From: Oegoconia quadripuncta | Taxonomy: Eukaryota > Arthropoda > Insecta > Lepidoptera > Autostichidae | Assembly (NCBI GenBank): GCA_949316235.1 | Contig: OX438754.1 | Coordinates: forward strand, 6,247,501-6,311,500 | DNA length: 64,000 bases | Direction of reading: 5' to 3' | Program-made: the position numbers and the translations under genes | The notes under the pieces: generated by a model | What the model saw: the letters and a program-made list of their open reading frames with translations, nothing else | The model's database searches: none | What the model was told of the DNA's origin: nothing | Shown here: positions 11,695-24,301 of the stretch, piece by piece | How positions within the stretch are numbered: the first letter of the stretch is position 1 | Layout: every line of letters starts with the position of its first letter

Positions 11695-11803
11695 TAATAG
11701 GACCAGCGTCGGTCTTTCCCGAATCCTACAACCTTGGGATCTTCGTTGATCGGTGAGATTGTGGTCAAATGCGTATCCAGTTAACCGTAAAAAAAAATTA
11801 GCA
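11695..11803 (+). repeat. LINE 3' end, truncated copy
   Basis: 'tctttcccgaatcctacaac', 'cttgggatcttc', then 'ggtgagattgtggtcaaatg' and a poly(A). It matches the 3' end of the LINE split by the giant transposon (16895-17081 plus 39691-39820) and the antisense copy at 50222-50400. It shows the uninterrupted 'cctacaaccttggg' site. Confidence 0.75.
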
Positions 11804-12785
11804 GATTTTTAAGACTATCAATCTTGGCCTGTAGTTTTGCTTGTTCTACTCAGGTTATATCATGGATGAAACAAGGTGTCAATTAATATTTCTATAACAA
11901 AAGGTAAGTACATATTTCTTTAAAATTCTATATTTGATTAAAATAACTGCAAGATGCTTTGATTTCTGTAGATTACAGAAATCGCACCTATATATAAATA
12001 TCTTTAGACATACACACAGCGCCATCTAGATGCACAAAGTATCTAAGCTTGTACGAGATGGTTGACTACACACACATATTATATTATAATAAATGAAAAC
12101 ATCCATAACTCGGGTACACGTGTCCGTATTCATCATACAAACATATAGGTAGGTAGGTACACCTTATTCACCAGTCTAACTAAGCTCTAAGGTAACTAAG
12201 CTCTTTCAAATTGTTTGTTTCTTGGGGTGAGCAAAGCCTAAAAACGATTATGTCTAAAAATTCTAATTCTCATTTCTGCGGGCTACTTTTTACATTGGTC
12301 GATGCTTGTATGCGTGAATTATAGATTAATCGTTTCGAATCTTAGATCATTCGATTTTGAACAATGTACCGTTTGCATTAGCGGTTAGCCCATGTAGGGA
12401 CATATGTAAATGAAGAAGGTTCTGTACATTTATGTAAATGTATTTATGTAAATCTGCTCCCTAATAATAAGAATGATAACACCACCCTTCGGTTCGCAAT
12501 ATTAAATGTAGATAGATATAATAATAATAAATATTTTTGCACATACACACAGCATATAACGAAATAATATAAATTAAAACGTGATGGATGGATGACTAGT
12601 AATTGTATAATATTATTTTATTTAAGGAATACACAACCGTCGGTCTAACAAACAATCATAAATTTTTTAATAATATTCTACACACCATATTAAGTTTAAA
12701 ATATTATTCTACAAAAACGCAATTGCTTTGATAATTATATAAAACAGTCGTGATCAAAAGTAGATGATGTAGGATGTACCATTGC

Positions 12786-13313
12786 ACATAGGTAGGGTTG
12801 CCATACGTCCCTTATATACGGGACTGTCACCGTATTTGACCATCCCGTCCCGTATTACTATATGTCCCGTATTTCGACAAAATACGGAAAAAGAATAGAG
12901 AGGCGAGGCACGCGAGCGCGATAGCCACTTCTGTGTGCGAAGTGCGAGTTTTGTCTCGTTTTTAAATTTACCATCGCGTTCACGTTTACGCAAAAAGAAT
13001 CAATAAAAAAAATCGTTTTGCAAACTATCCGCTAGCGGCGCTGCACATTTCTTCAGACAAATCGTTGCGTAAACGTGAACGCGGTAAACAAAACTCACAC
13101 TCCGCCCTCTGTAGAGATCAAATCTCATCAGATCAATACCAATCTGTTAGAAAACTCATACTACGTGCACATGCGTGCAAAAGTAGTTAAATATGATAAA
13201 ACATAGTTCAAAAGCCGCGTGTCGGTATTGAATATCTTAGGTTCGAGTTTTAGGCATCATAAAAGAAAATGTCCCGTATTATCTTCTAGAAGTTATGGCA
13301 ACCCTACACATAG
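12786..13313. mobile_element. MITE-like element with 6-bp target duplication
   Basis: The element (12792-13307, 516 bp) starts GTAGGGTTGCCAT and ends with its exact inverse ATGGCAACCCTAC. It is flanked by ACATAG on both sides (12786-12791 and 13308-13313). A second inner inverted pair, 'cgcgttcacgtttacgcaa' (12975) and 'tgcgtaaacgtgaacgcg' (13066), sits inside. There is no transposase frame, so it is non-autonomous. The superfamily is not assigned; a 6-bp duplication is uncommon. Confidence 0.75.
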
Positions 13314-13658
13314 AATGTGTTGTATTCGTAGACTTCGTAGTCAACTTAAGTAATGTTTGTAAGTACTTAAATCATGTACTTACTACACGAATAGTTTGGG
13401 TAGTTTAAATTTTCGGTACATCATCTACTTCTGATGCCGACTGTACCTCAGTACCTTCTGAGGATAAAGTGGCTACACATCTTAATTTATGACGAGACTG
13501 CCACTGGATACCTAAACTACTTCTTATCCTTTGTGTTTATGGTTCATTCCAAGAGTCGTACAATGCCAGGTGAGGGGGCGCTTAGCAGTCATTCAATAAC
13601 GGGCCTTGCACGAAAAGTTTTCAGACAGGTTGGTCCCGAACTAGCCACAAGACTCCTC

Positions 13659-13790
13659 GGGCCGTATTAATAAATCGATCTTGAGATTGCGTCTTAGTCT
13701 CAATATTATTACTGTTTTAATGTGCAATAGATTCTCAAGCGACAACTTAAGGTCATCTCAATCTTGAGAACGGTTGATTAATACGGGCCC
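13659..13790. mobile_element. Small MITE (GGGCC...TATTAAT termini)
   Basis: The inverted ends 'gggccgtattaat' and 'attaatacgggccc' continue into matching 'tcttgagattg' and 'caatcttgaga' arms. A second copy is at 42173-42322. Confidence 0.7.
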
Positions 13791-14420
13791 TAATAACAGG
13801 TGAGGGTCATCTGTCACCACACCAGCACTAGTGACATGACGGGCACGATAAACGTTTATGTCGCGCAGGATAATCTTTGTCCTGCTCATTCTTTTGGACG
13901 AAATATACAACTATCTCACTCTCACGTCAAGCGATGTCATGCTACGGAGGCAGGATTAGAATAGATGTAACTTTGCCCAAAAACTTCTAATCACTTATTG
14001 GTTAGTCCTGTCGCCTATTCCACTCTGATATACGTAAATAACGACCTTGATAGGGTCTATGGGCATGTAGTACCTACCTGGCCTCTCTCCTCTCATACTT
14101 CAACTAGTTGACAGAATTAAGTAAATCTATTTACTATTAAGTAAATCAAACAACAGCTATTAGCTATGTTGTTTTTTCGTCCTTTGTTCAGGTCATCGAT
14201 CATGACCCGAACGAAGGACGAAAACAAGTTCTCGTGGTAGGCTTCAGAACAAAAAAATCATTTATCAGTTCCAGTTACTTAGTTCTTAAACTGCTTCAGC
14301 GCACCCCGCCTGAGTCGGTGATAAAGCCTTAGAATGACAATGGGCCCTGTACATTCAATTCCATAATCAACATATAATAAATGTAAGTGTTCAGTGATTC
14401 ACAAACGTTTACTTCTAATC

Positions 14421-14576
14421 TTATATCTTAGTGACTTGTCGTATCCAGTCCCGTACACTGGAGACTCGGGAGAAGACAACCAAAGCTCCGTTGAAGCATC
14501 TGTGCGCGTCATCCTCGACCCATGAGGCCACTCCGTATAACTTGCCGCCGGCGACGAGGCCGCTGCCGCTGTCGCC
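14421..14576 (-). CDS. Serine protease exon 6 (catalytic Ser, stop)
   Basis: Acceptor 'gaaattttccag', then GDSGSGLVAGGKLYGVASW and the C-terminal helix 'SRVSSVRDWIRQVTKI', stop TAA at 14421-14423. A SINE lies about 60 bp upstream, inside intron 5. Confidence 0.95.
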   Translation of the reverse strand, partial: GDSGSGLVAGGKLYGVASWVEDDAHRCFNGALVVFSRVSSVRDWIRQVTKI

Positions 14577-17500
14577 CTGGAAAATTTCGGATATAATTTT
14601 ATATACATATAGGCAAATGTATATAAATTTATGGAGCGTCGGTAGTCGATTCCCAGGCAGGCCATGTACCAATGAGTTTTTAAATTTAATTGAATTACGT
14701 GCATTTATCCGATTGCTCTTAAACGGTGAAGGAAAACATTGCGAGGAAACCTCCGTACCTGAGAAATAAAATTTCAAAGGCATGTGAAGTACCCAACCCG
14801 CACTGGGCCAGCGTGGTGGACTATGGCCCATACTCCCTCATTCATTATACGAGGGAAGGCCTATATCCCTGCAGTGGGATGTCTACGGGCTGATGATGAT
14901 AGGCTAATAGCAGTCCTAGTTGTCTTTACCATTAGATTAAGAATATTACAAGTACGTTCATAATGAAATGGACGCCGGACAACTACTGGGTGTAAGTGTA
15001 ATAATTTAGGACAGTATTGCCCATGTCAACAATGACAGGTTTTATGGTGTTTTTAGAATGCACATCTTGAAAGGGAGGTTCATAAGCCTCCATACCATAG
15101 GTATAGAGAACCAGGTGCAATTGCATACCAGGAGCTGCAGGGTGCAATTGTAGGTTATTTTTTTTTCTACACGCTTGCTTACCTAGTCATACTATTTACT
15201 TAGTAGGCAAAAACAGTTTGATATGTTATTTTATTTATTACATCCAACTGAACTTTAAAAATGATAACAACGCACTCTATTCCCATGACTTCTAAGTGAA
15301 CCTTAGTGATACTAAGTTAGACTAATCCCATTAAGATGTCCACCGTCCACCTTCTATCAGCAAAAAAAAATGCTCTCAATGATCGGAGATAGACGAACCG
15401 CCTGTCGGGCAGCATGGCGATTGAGGAAAATCGTTCCATGGAAAGTGATGACAATTAGAGACATGGGAGAGATACTAGACAGAGTGCGTGTATAAAGTGG
15501 ATAATTTAAAACTACGGCAAAAAACTATTAGCCGTCCAATTTCATACTACTTTGGTGCCAAGCAAGGGAAACCTTCATTACGTGTAGTAGGTACATAGGT
15601 AGATACATACGTAGGTACCTGTAGGTACTGATTTGTAGGTAAATTATTTTGTACAATAAAGAGTATTTGTATTGTGCTTTTCGAGTTTGTAAAACTAGAA
15701 ATACATGTAGGTATACAAATTATGTGAAATATACGAGTAGGTAGCTACCTATTATATTGGATGACCAGTTTTTTCTCTTGTGTACAAAATTATAAGTAGT
15801 TATATAAAAACTTACGTTACACGCTGAGTCGAACCTAGGCGGGCGGCCCTTGGTGCAGAGCATATCCTTACTGTTATACTGCTCCAGCGCCGTCTTGCAC
15901 GTGCTATCCGCCAACACCTGCAGTGCCATGCCGTGCATGTTGCTGCGCATCGTCTCCTGCGCAACATAATTATGTATGTAGTAGGTAGGTTATTATATCG
16001 ATAGACTATTATATCAGCGAAATATATATAAAAAAAACTATGTTAAAGACTAAGGCCCTTATTACAGTATGTTACTCAAGCAGAGATCTCCGCTTGAGGA
16101 CAGTTAAAAAGGAACAGTTTTATGTAACTTGAATAGCGGTGTCTCTGTCTATGCTCAAGCGCTGATCTACGTTTGAGCAACATTCTGAAACGGATTTTCA
16201 TCAAACATGTTATGTTAGTATGACAGAAGGAGTATCACTCCTGGCCAACCATTTTTACGGTTAGCCATATTTACCGACTGCTCCAGGACGGAAAGTAATT
16301 TTTTTCACGTGTATGTTGGCTCATACCTACATAGGTATGTATGTAGATTTCTACGTTACCTCCTGAAGTCTAACGTGTTGATTCAGTTTGAAGTGCACAG
16401 TGTCGTTAAAGATTCATCGGCGCCCAGAGAGTCATAGTTATACATTTTATGATAAAAACTCTTAACAAAAATACAACATGCTGTATTTTTTTTTTGGTTT
16501 TTAAATACTTAAATTATTATTTATAAAGTTTTTAAAAGCAGGATGCGCTTGGGGGTTCTTATGGAGCAAGTCCAATGCCGATGAGAGTAGAATCGTTTGG
16601 CCGTCTTTCTCAGTTCATAAAGGTAACGTACCTAAATAATATTAACGTGAAATAAAGCTAAATCTACTAACACCGTGATGCTCGGCACCGAAACCTCCAT
16701 ATCCGACTTCAAGACCATCTGGGATGGCCGGCTCGTCGTTCAGCTCCACTGCAGTCATCGTCTTGCCGTTCAGAGGTAGAGGTTCCTCTAATTCAACTAG
16801 CAAGAAGTCCCAGCGTGCTGCCACCTGTAATAACATCGGTATTATCGTCAATACAGCTTGTCATCTATGCCACAAATTTTTACAGGACGCATTTCGGGGA
16901 GTGTGCGTTCGAATTACATAATTCCACCGTCGCCCTTCCACCTCCGAACCACTAGGCGTGGGGAGGGATTCCACCCGTATGTAGTTAAGATACTGAACAT
17001 TCGCACTAAGAAGTTCGACTCTTCATTCATTATCCGAACAGCCAAGGCATGGAACTGAAAGGCAGTCTTTCCTGAATCCTACACTGAAAAAATAAAATGG
17101 CAACTACACACAGTTAAAATTTTTACAGTTGAGGGGACTGTTTTTCCAATATAGTTAAATGACTTTGAGAGGTTGGATCAACTGGAAAGAAACAGTAACG
17201 GTTCTTTTACCTGTTGTAACCGAATTAACATTATTAGATACTAAAATCAACATTTGTTGTTATTGTTTGAACAGTTCATAACCCTTACCTTACCTTACTG
17301 GTTATAGAGTAGTTGTCTTTAATGTTTATAAACAGTTGCCGGAATGTATTAAGCAGTTAAATTTAATGACCATTTCATTAGACAATGCGTTCATATCACC
17401 CACCGATATCTGAACAGTAACAGTAATTTTTGTTAACAATTAACTAAAATGTATCAAACATTACGATTTAATGGCCGATTCATTTTCCAGTACGTTTGAT

Positions 17501-20500
17501 GAATTCAAACCTTTAAAAGATTATGAGCAGTTACCTTTACTGTTTTATAATCAGTAAGTTTATTGTGTTAAATATTACGGTTAAATGTGTATTTCATTTA
17601 CCAATATGTTTTTAACAGTTAAGACTAAACAGCTTTCAGAACACTAATTTTCACTGTTTATAAACAGTAACAAGAACGTACGAAACAGTACGATTTACTG
17701 GTCATTTCATTTTCCAATACGTTTTGAATAGTTCATACCCTCTACTAATTTCTGAACGGTTGTCTTTAATGCTTTCTAAACAGTTACTATAAAATATTAA
17801 ACACTGTACGATTTCTACACCAATTCAATTTGTAAATATGTTTTGAATGATTTTGAACTGTTTAATACATACAGTTACCTTTAATGTTGTGTTTAATGTT
17901 TAAACAGTACCTACAATCCATAAAATTACCTTAATATAAAATAATTAATAGGTAATTTTTAATGTTTCTATATAGTTACTGTAATATATTATATATATAA
18001 AATTTACTGTATATAAAACTTATTTCATTTCATATTACGTCTTGAACAGTTCAATTCATACAGTTGCCTTCAATGTTTTGCAACAGTTACTGTAATGTAA
18101 CAGACAGTACAGTTTAATGTTAATACGTTTTTTAACAGTTCAAACCTTACAATTACTTTTAATGTTTTGTAACAGTTGCTGTAATGTATGAAACAGTACG
18201 GTTTAATGATTATTTAAATAAGTAATTTTTAATGTTTCTATACAGTTACTGTAACATATTAAACAGTATAGTATAAAACTTATTTAATTTAATAATACGT
18301 CTTGAACAGTTCAATTCATACAGTTGCCTTCAATGTTTTACAAACAGTTACTGTAATGTAATAGACAGTATAGGTTATTGTTAATACGTTTTTGAACAGT
18401 TGAAACCTTACAATTACTATTAATGTTTTGTAACAGTTGCTGTAATTTATGAAACAGTACGGTTTAAAGATCATTTAAATAAGTAATTTTTAATGTTTCC
18501 ATACAGTTACTATAACGTATTAAACAGTATAGTATAAAACTTATTTAATTTAATAATACGTCTTGAACAGTTCAATTCATACAGTTGCCTTCAATGTTTT
18601 GCAAACAGTTACTGTAATGTAATAGACAGTATAGGTTAATGTTAATACGTTTTTTAACAGTTCAAACCTTACAATTACTTTTAATGTTTTGTAACAGTTA
18701 CTGTAATGTATGAAACAGTACGGTTTAATGATCATTTAAATAAGTTATTTTTAATGTTTCTATACAGTTACTGTAACGTATTAAACAGTATAGTATAAAA
18801 CTTATTTAATTTAATAATACGTCTTGAACAGTTCAATTCATACAGTTGCCTTCAATGTTTTGCAAACAGTTACTGTAATGTAACAGACAGTACAGTTTAA
18901 TGTTAATACGTTTTTTAACAGTTCAAACCTTACAGTTACTTTTAATGTTTTGTAACAGTTGCTGTAATGTATGAAACAGTACGGTTTAATGATTATTTAA
19001 ATAAGTAATTTTTAATGTTTCTATACAGTTACTGTAACATATTAAACAGTATAGTATAAAACTTATTTAATTTAATAATACGTCTTGAACAGTTCAATTC
19101 ATACAGTTGCCTTCAATGTTTTGCAAACAGTTACTGTAATGTAATAGACAGTATAGGTTAATGTTAATACGTTTTTTAACAGTTCAAACCTTACAATTAC
19201 TTTTAATGTTTTGTAACAGTTACTGTAATGTATGAAACAGTACGGTTTAATGATCATTTAAATAAGTAATTTTTAATGTTTCTATACAGTTACTGTAACG
19301 TATTAAACAGTATAGTATAAAACTTATTTAATTTAATAATACGTCTTGAACAGTTCAATTCATACAGTTGCCTTCAATGTTTTGCAAACAGTTACTGTAA
19401 TGTAACAGACAGTACAGTTTAATGTTAATACGTTTTTTAACAGTTGAAACCTTACAATTACCTTTAAGGTTTTGTAACAGTTACTGAAATGTATAACACA
19501 GTACGGTTTAATGATCATTAAAATAAGTAATTTTTAATGTTTCAATACAGTTACCGTAATGTATTAAACAGTATAGTATAAAACTTATTTCATTTATTTA
19601 ATACGTCTGAAACAGTTCAATTCATACAGTTGCCTTCAATGTTTTGCAAACAGTTACTGTGCGGTACATCTTATAAAAGCCCAGCTTGGTGCGCATAGGG
19701 AGGCTGAAGGTGAGAACTGGACTCAGGAGGCTGCGCGCCATCTTCACGCTGTGAATAACGTTGCCGCCGTGGTGTCTCATGGTGAGTCAGGTAGGCAGCA
19801 CAGCTATTTCACCGTGTTCTGCCATTGGATGTCTTGGCCACCGAGTCGCAGGGGCGGCGGTCTCAGATATCTTCCTGTCAACAGCGCATGGGTATTCCCG
19901 ACGTTCACCGACAACCTCCACTTGGAGAGCCATTCTGGCAGGGCGTCCAATATGGGCTGTAAGCTGAATCCGAACGTTTCGGGCCTTGGGACGACGTGTG
20001 GCTGCAGTTTGGTTACCAGCAACCTTTTGAAAACCTTCGAGAGGATGCTGAGGAAGGTGATCGGGCGGTAACTCTCGGCCTTCTTCGGGTCCTTCCTGGC
20101 TTTGGCAGCACAATCGGTACGGCAGGTGACGTAGTGCCATGTTCTGTGTTCTGCCCGCGCCCGGTTCCTTCCTGGGCTTCACTCGCTGGAGGGCTCACTG
20201 CACCTGGCCGAAGGTGAAGACCTCCTCTCATCCTTCCCCACTCTCCCTCAACAATGCAACTTTCTACAATCAAACCGATTTTGATGAAGTTTGGCATTCC
20301 GATAGAATTTGGGTAAACTGACGAACTCCGTGAGTTTCATCGGTATTCGTCTATAAAAAATAAGAATTAGTGAACGAACACAAAATCGATTTTAACAAGA
20401 TCAAACTCGTTCAAATTTGCTCTGATTTGGTTAAAATTTTGTATAAGAGTAATTTTTTAGCATACCTGATCACGCTGTAAATGGTTCCCCGATCGGATGA

Positions 20501-23500
20501 AAAATGTGGAAGTTATCAGTCATATACGTATTTCGACTTCGACGATTCGCTTACCTTACACGAAGTACTATGGAATGCCATAAGGTGGTGTTCAAAAGTT
20601 CCTTGAAATCGATTTCTTCTGATTGTTTTATGCCACACTCATACGTAAAACCACCCCCCCCCCCCCCCCCCCCCTTTGCGTTGAACTAAATATATAATGA
20701 AGAAAATATAAATTAGTAAATAACTTTTCCCTGAATTAAATGTTTTTTTAGTGTTGGTAAACAGTTACCGTAATGTTAATACATTACCGTAATGTTAATA
20801 CAGTAATCCATACAGGTACCTTTAATCCATACATTAAAGGTACCTGTATGGATTACTGTTTAATAACAGTAATCCATACAGGTACCTTTAATGTTCTAAA
20901 GAGTAAGGTTTAATGATGATTTAATTGATTTACTTTTGATGTTTATAAACAGTTACTCTTATTTATTGAACAGTACAGTTTACTGTCTTTAATATATTGT
21001 AAATAGTTACTGTAATGTATAAAACAGTACAATGGTTTATTTTAAATTTTTGTAAACAGTTACTGTATCGTGTGAAGCAGTATGGTTCAATGGCCGTTTC
21101 ATTTATCAACCAGCTTCTGCCCGCGGCTTCGTCCGCGTCCATTTTATAATAATTATTGATCCTACTAGAACCTCATAGTTTCCCGAAGTAAAGAGTAGGG
21201 TAGCCTATGTGTTAATTCAGAACAAAATCTATGTTTGAGCAGAGAATAAATAATAGTAGGTACTAAGTTTGGGTATGGCTTTCATCAAAATCCGTCCAGT
21301 AGTTTCAGCGTGATCTTGTAGGCGTATTATAATATTTTTGCTAAAGTGGGAGTGACCTTACATAATAATACATTACATAATTATTAACACTTGAGCAACA
21401 ATTCGAATAGGTAGGTAACTCCTATTCACATTCGGATATGAAAATGTTTAAGGAGGTGACAGCTGCAGTTAAATTCAGCAGCTCCAATTAGCAAACCAAA
21501 AATCGCAAAAAATATATGACGGTAAGGTTGAAATCAGTGCGCTAATTTTCCATCGAATCTAATTAGGAAATTGAGACATATAATCGTAGTTAGCAGTGTT
21601 AGATTCTAATTTAGCACAGTCAGAAGGTCACGACCTCTCTACTTCCTAAATTGGAGCCGACTTAGGACAGTGTAATCGCATCGCTATGATTTAGAACGAC
21701 TGACTCGTAAAAAATCTGGATTTAAAATTGAACTCTCTTGAAATACCTACCTACATAACAGTGAAAACAGATTTTGACAGAAAGTACCTATAAAACTCCT
21801 TGCAGCTGACTGTACCAGCAGTTACGGCTAAACCATCTATAGACTTGCATGTTAAAAAAACGGCGATTCTCAACTTGGGAATTTCTGTAACATTTCAAAT
21901 GGTGACACGTGGACGTTGTTCCAAACATAAAACTTTAATTATAGGTATTTGGATCACCCAAATTCTCATGTTTTTTGGGATATCTCTGAGCACCCTATTG
22001 GGACAAAAGTCGTGAGAGTAACGGCTAGAGCAAATCGCTATCTTTCAAGGTAAAATCGATAGTGTCGATAGGTCTGTCGATAGTATCGATGTATTTGCAC
22101 TATCACAAGCAATACTATCAACAGTATAGACACTACTGCCCCCGTATCTTAGCCCCGTATTCTAAGCCATTCGATACTCGATATTCGACACGGTATCGGA
22201 AACTTTCAAAGGGGATAGAACCTTTGTGGCATATCCACCCGCCGCCATTGTGAAATTTTTTCAAAGTTTCCGCGCACGATGTAAGTTATAAATATGGAAA
22301 GAGGATACTTATACAAACAAAAAATGTCAAGTACTATGGTACCCTAAAGTGTCACGTTCTCGAGATATTTAGAGGTAAAGATCGCCATATGAGAACAACG
22401 ACATCATTAAAAATACAGTAATTACGGGTGTATACGCATGTCAATGCATTCAAATAATAATTCCCAGGTTGATTTGACTATTTCTTAAAAGGCAGCACAA
22501 CCTAGTAATAATAACTTTCATATGGCATTGGACTGGACGAAGTCTGTGCATTTCGCCGATATAGTGTGTAACTGAAATCCCAAGCAACAGATTTTATAAC
22601 TGCTTTGTGATTTTAGTGTAGTAATTTTACGCCGTACTATGAGCCTAAATGATGTAGGTACTATTCATACCAAACTGAACGGCTCACAGACTGTCTGTCG
22701 GTCGATACAGGTGTATTCCTAGTGCGGAGTCTGAGAGTCGTGCGGCTGGACTTGGAGCAAGTTCATGTCTAGTTTTAAGTTATGTAACCCAGGCTTATAT
22801 CTGATAAAATTATGTTTATGTTTTTCCATACTATACCCCTGACCATCTTACTGGGCTCGCTATGTCACCTATCGCTGATATACAATATAATTAAGTAAAT
22901 CAACTTGAAAACTAATATTTTACCGTAGAATAGAACAATAGAATAGAAAATACATTTATTTAGCTGTACACAGTATAAACCAAAAACATGATTACAAAAA
23001 CCAAAAGCGGTACAAATGTTAAAGCCGACTAAAATAAGGGTACGACTCAGCATAGTATCTGCCCACTTGGACGGACGCTGATTTTTAGTCGCTCTCTTAA
23101 GTCGTCGTTGTCCAAAGATCTCCGTAATGTATTGCATACATGTAAACAAGTATGTTTGTACTTAGTTCATCTTTAAATGATTGTCATTATTCCCATGTCA
23201 TAGTATAGGTGGCAGCGATTTCTTGTTCCAAATATATCAGTACCTAACTTGAGACATTGGAACAAATATCTTCATACTTCACATTTTTTTTCCGTTCCAA
23301 GACGACCGGAGCGGCGACACGATGGGAAGCCAACCATCGCTGTTCGAGTCTGCTATGACAAAATAGAGTTTTATTGCAATGTGTTGCGATTTAGTAGGAA
23401 AGCAATTAATTAAAATGATTTTTGGTGCTATTAGGTTGTGCTACCTTTTAATAAATTCTTAAATCAACCTAAGAACTTTGAATACATTGAAATGCGTATA

Positions 23501-24266
23501 CACACGTAATTACTGTATTTTTAATGATGTCGTTGTTCTCATATGGCGATCTTTACCTCTAAATATCTCGAGAACGTGACACTTTAGGGTACCATAGTAC
23601 TTGACATTTTTTGTTGGTATAAGTATCCTCTTTCCATATTACATCCAACTTACAACATGTGCGGAAACTTTGAAAAAATTTCACATTGGCGGCTGGTGGA
23701 TATGCCAGCTTCCATAGTAAAATGTTCGACCCCCTTTCGAATGCATTTTTATGAAGAAGTGACAGCCGATATCCGAATATCGAGTATCCAATGGCTTAGA
23801 ATATGGGCCGATAGCCGATTAGCTGTATCTTTATTATTTTTTATTTTTATATTAGGTATTTTATTTTTATATTATTATATATTATTATATATTAGTAATC
23901 ACTAGTGTATAGTAATTTTGCACATATTTGAACAGTCGATATTATCATAGACCTATCAATATTATTGATGATATTCAAGGTCAACAATGGATAGTCAACC
24001 TATCGATATTTCGGCAACACTAGGTACTTCTGACTTCACGACAGCGAGTCGAGTCCGAAACAATTTTGTGGTATTCATTGTAATCACGAGAGGTTCCTAT
24101 TTCTACTAAGCATCTCTACAAATTGGATAATATAATAACCCATTTACATGACTTTATTTAATACGCATAATTTCTCTGAGGTTACCTACCGGTACTGTTT
24201 TAAATCAGTTATGGTAAATGTCACGTTTCTGCGCGTACACGTGCGCCTGTTGGGCCCAAGGACGGC

Positions 24267-24301
<35 letters not shown>

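Noticed and set aside
20504..20689. Coding frame ending in a proline run
   Set aside because: The prolines come from a 21-base poly(C) tract; no homology or splice context.
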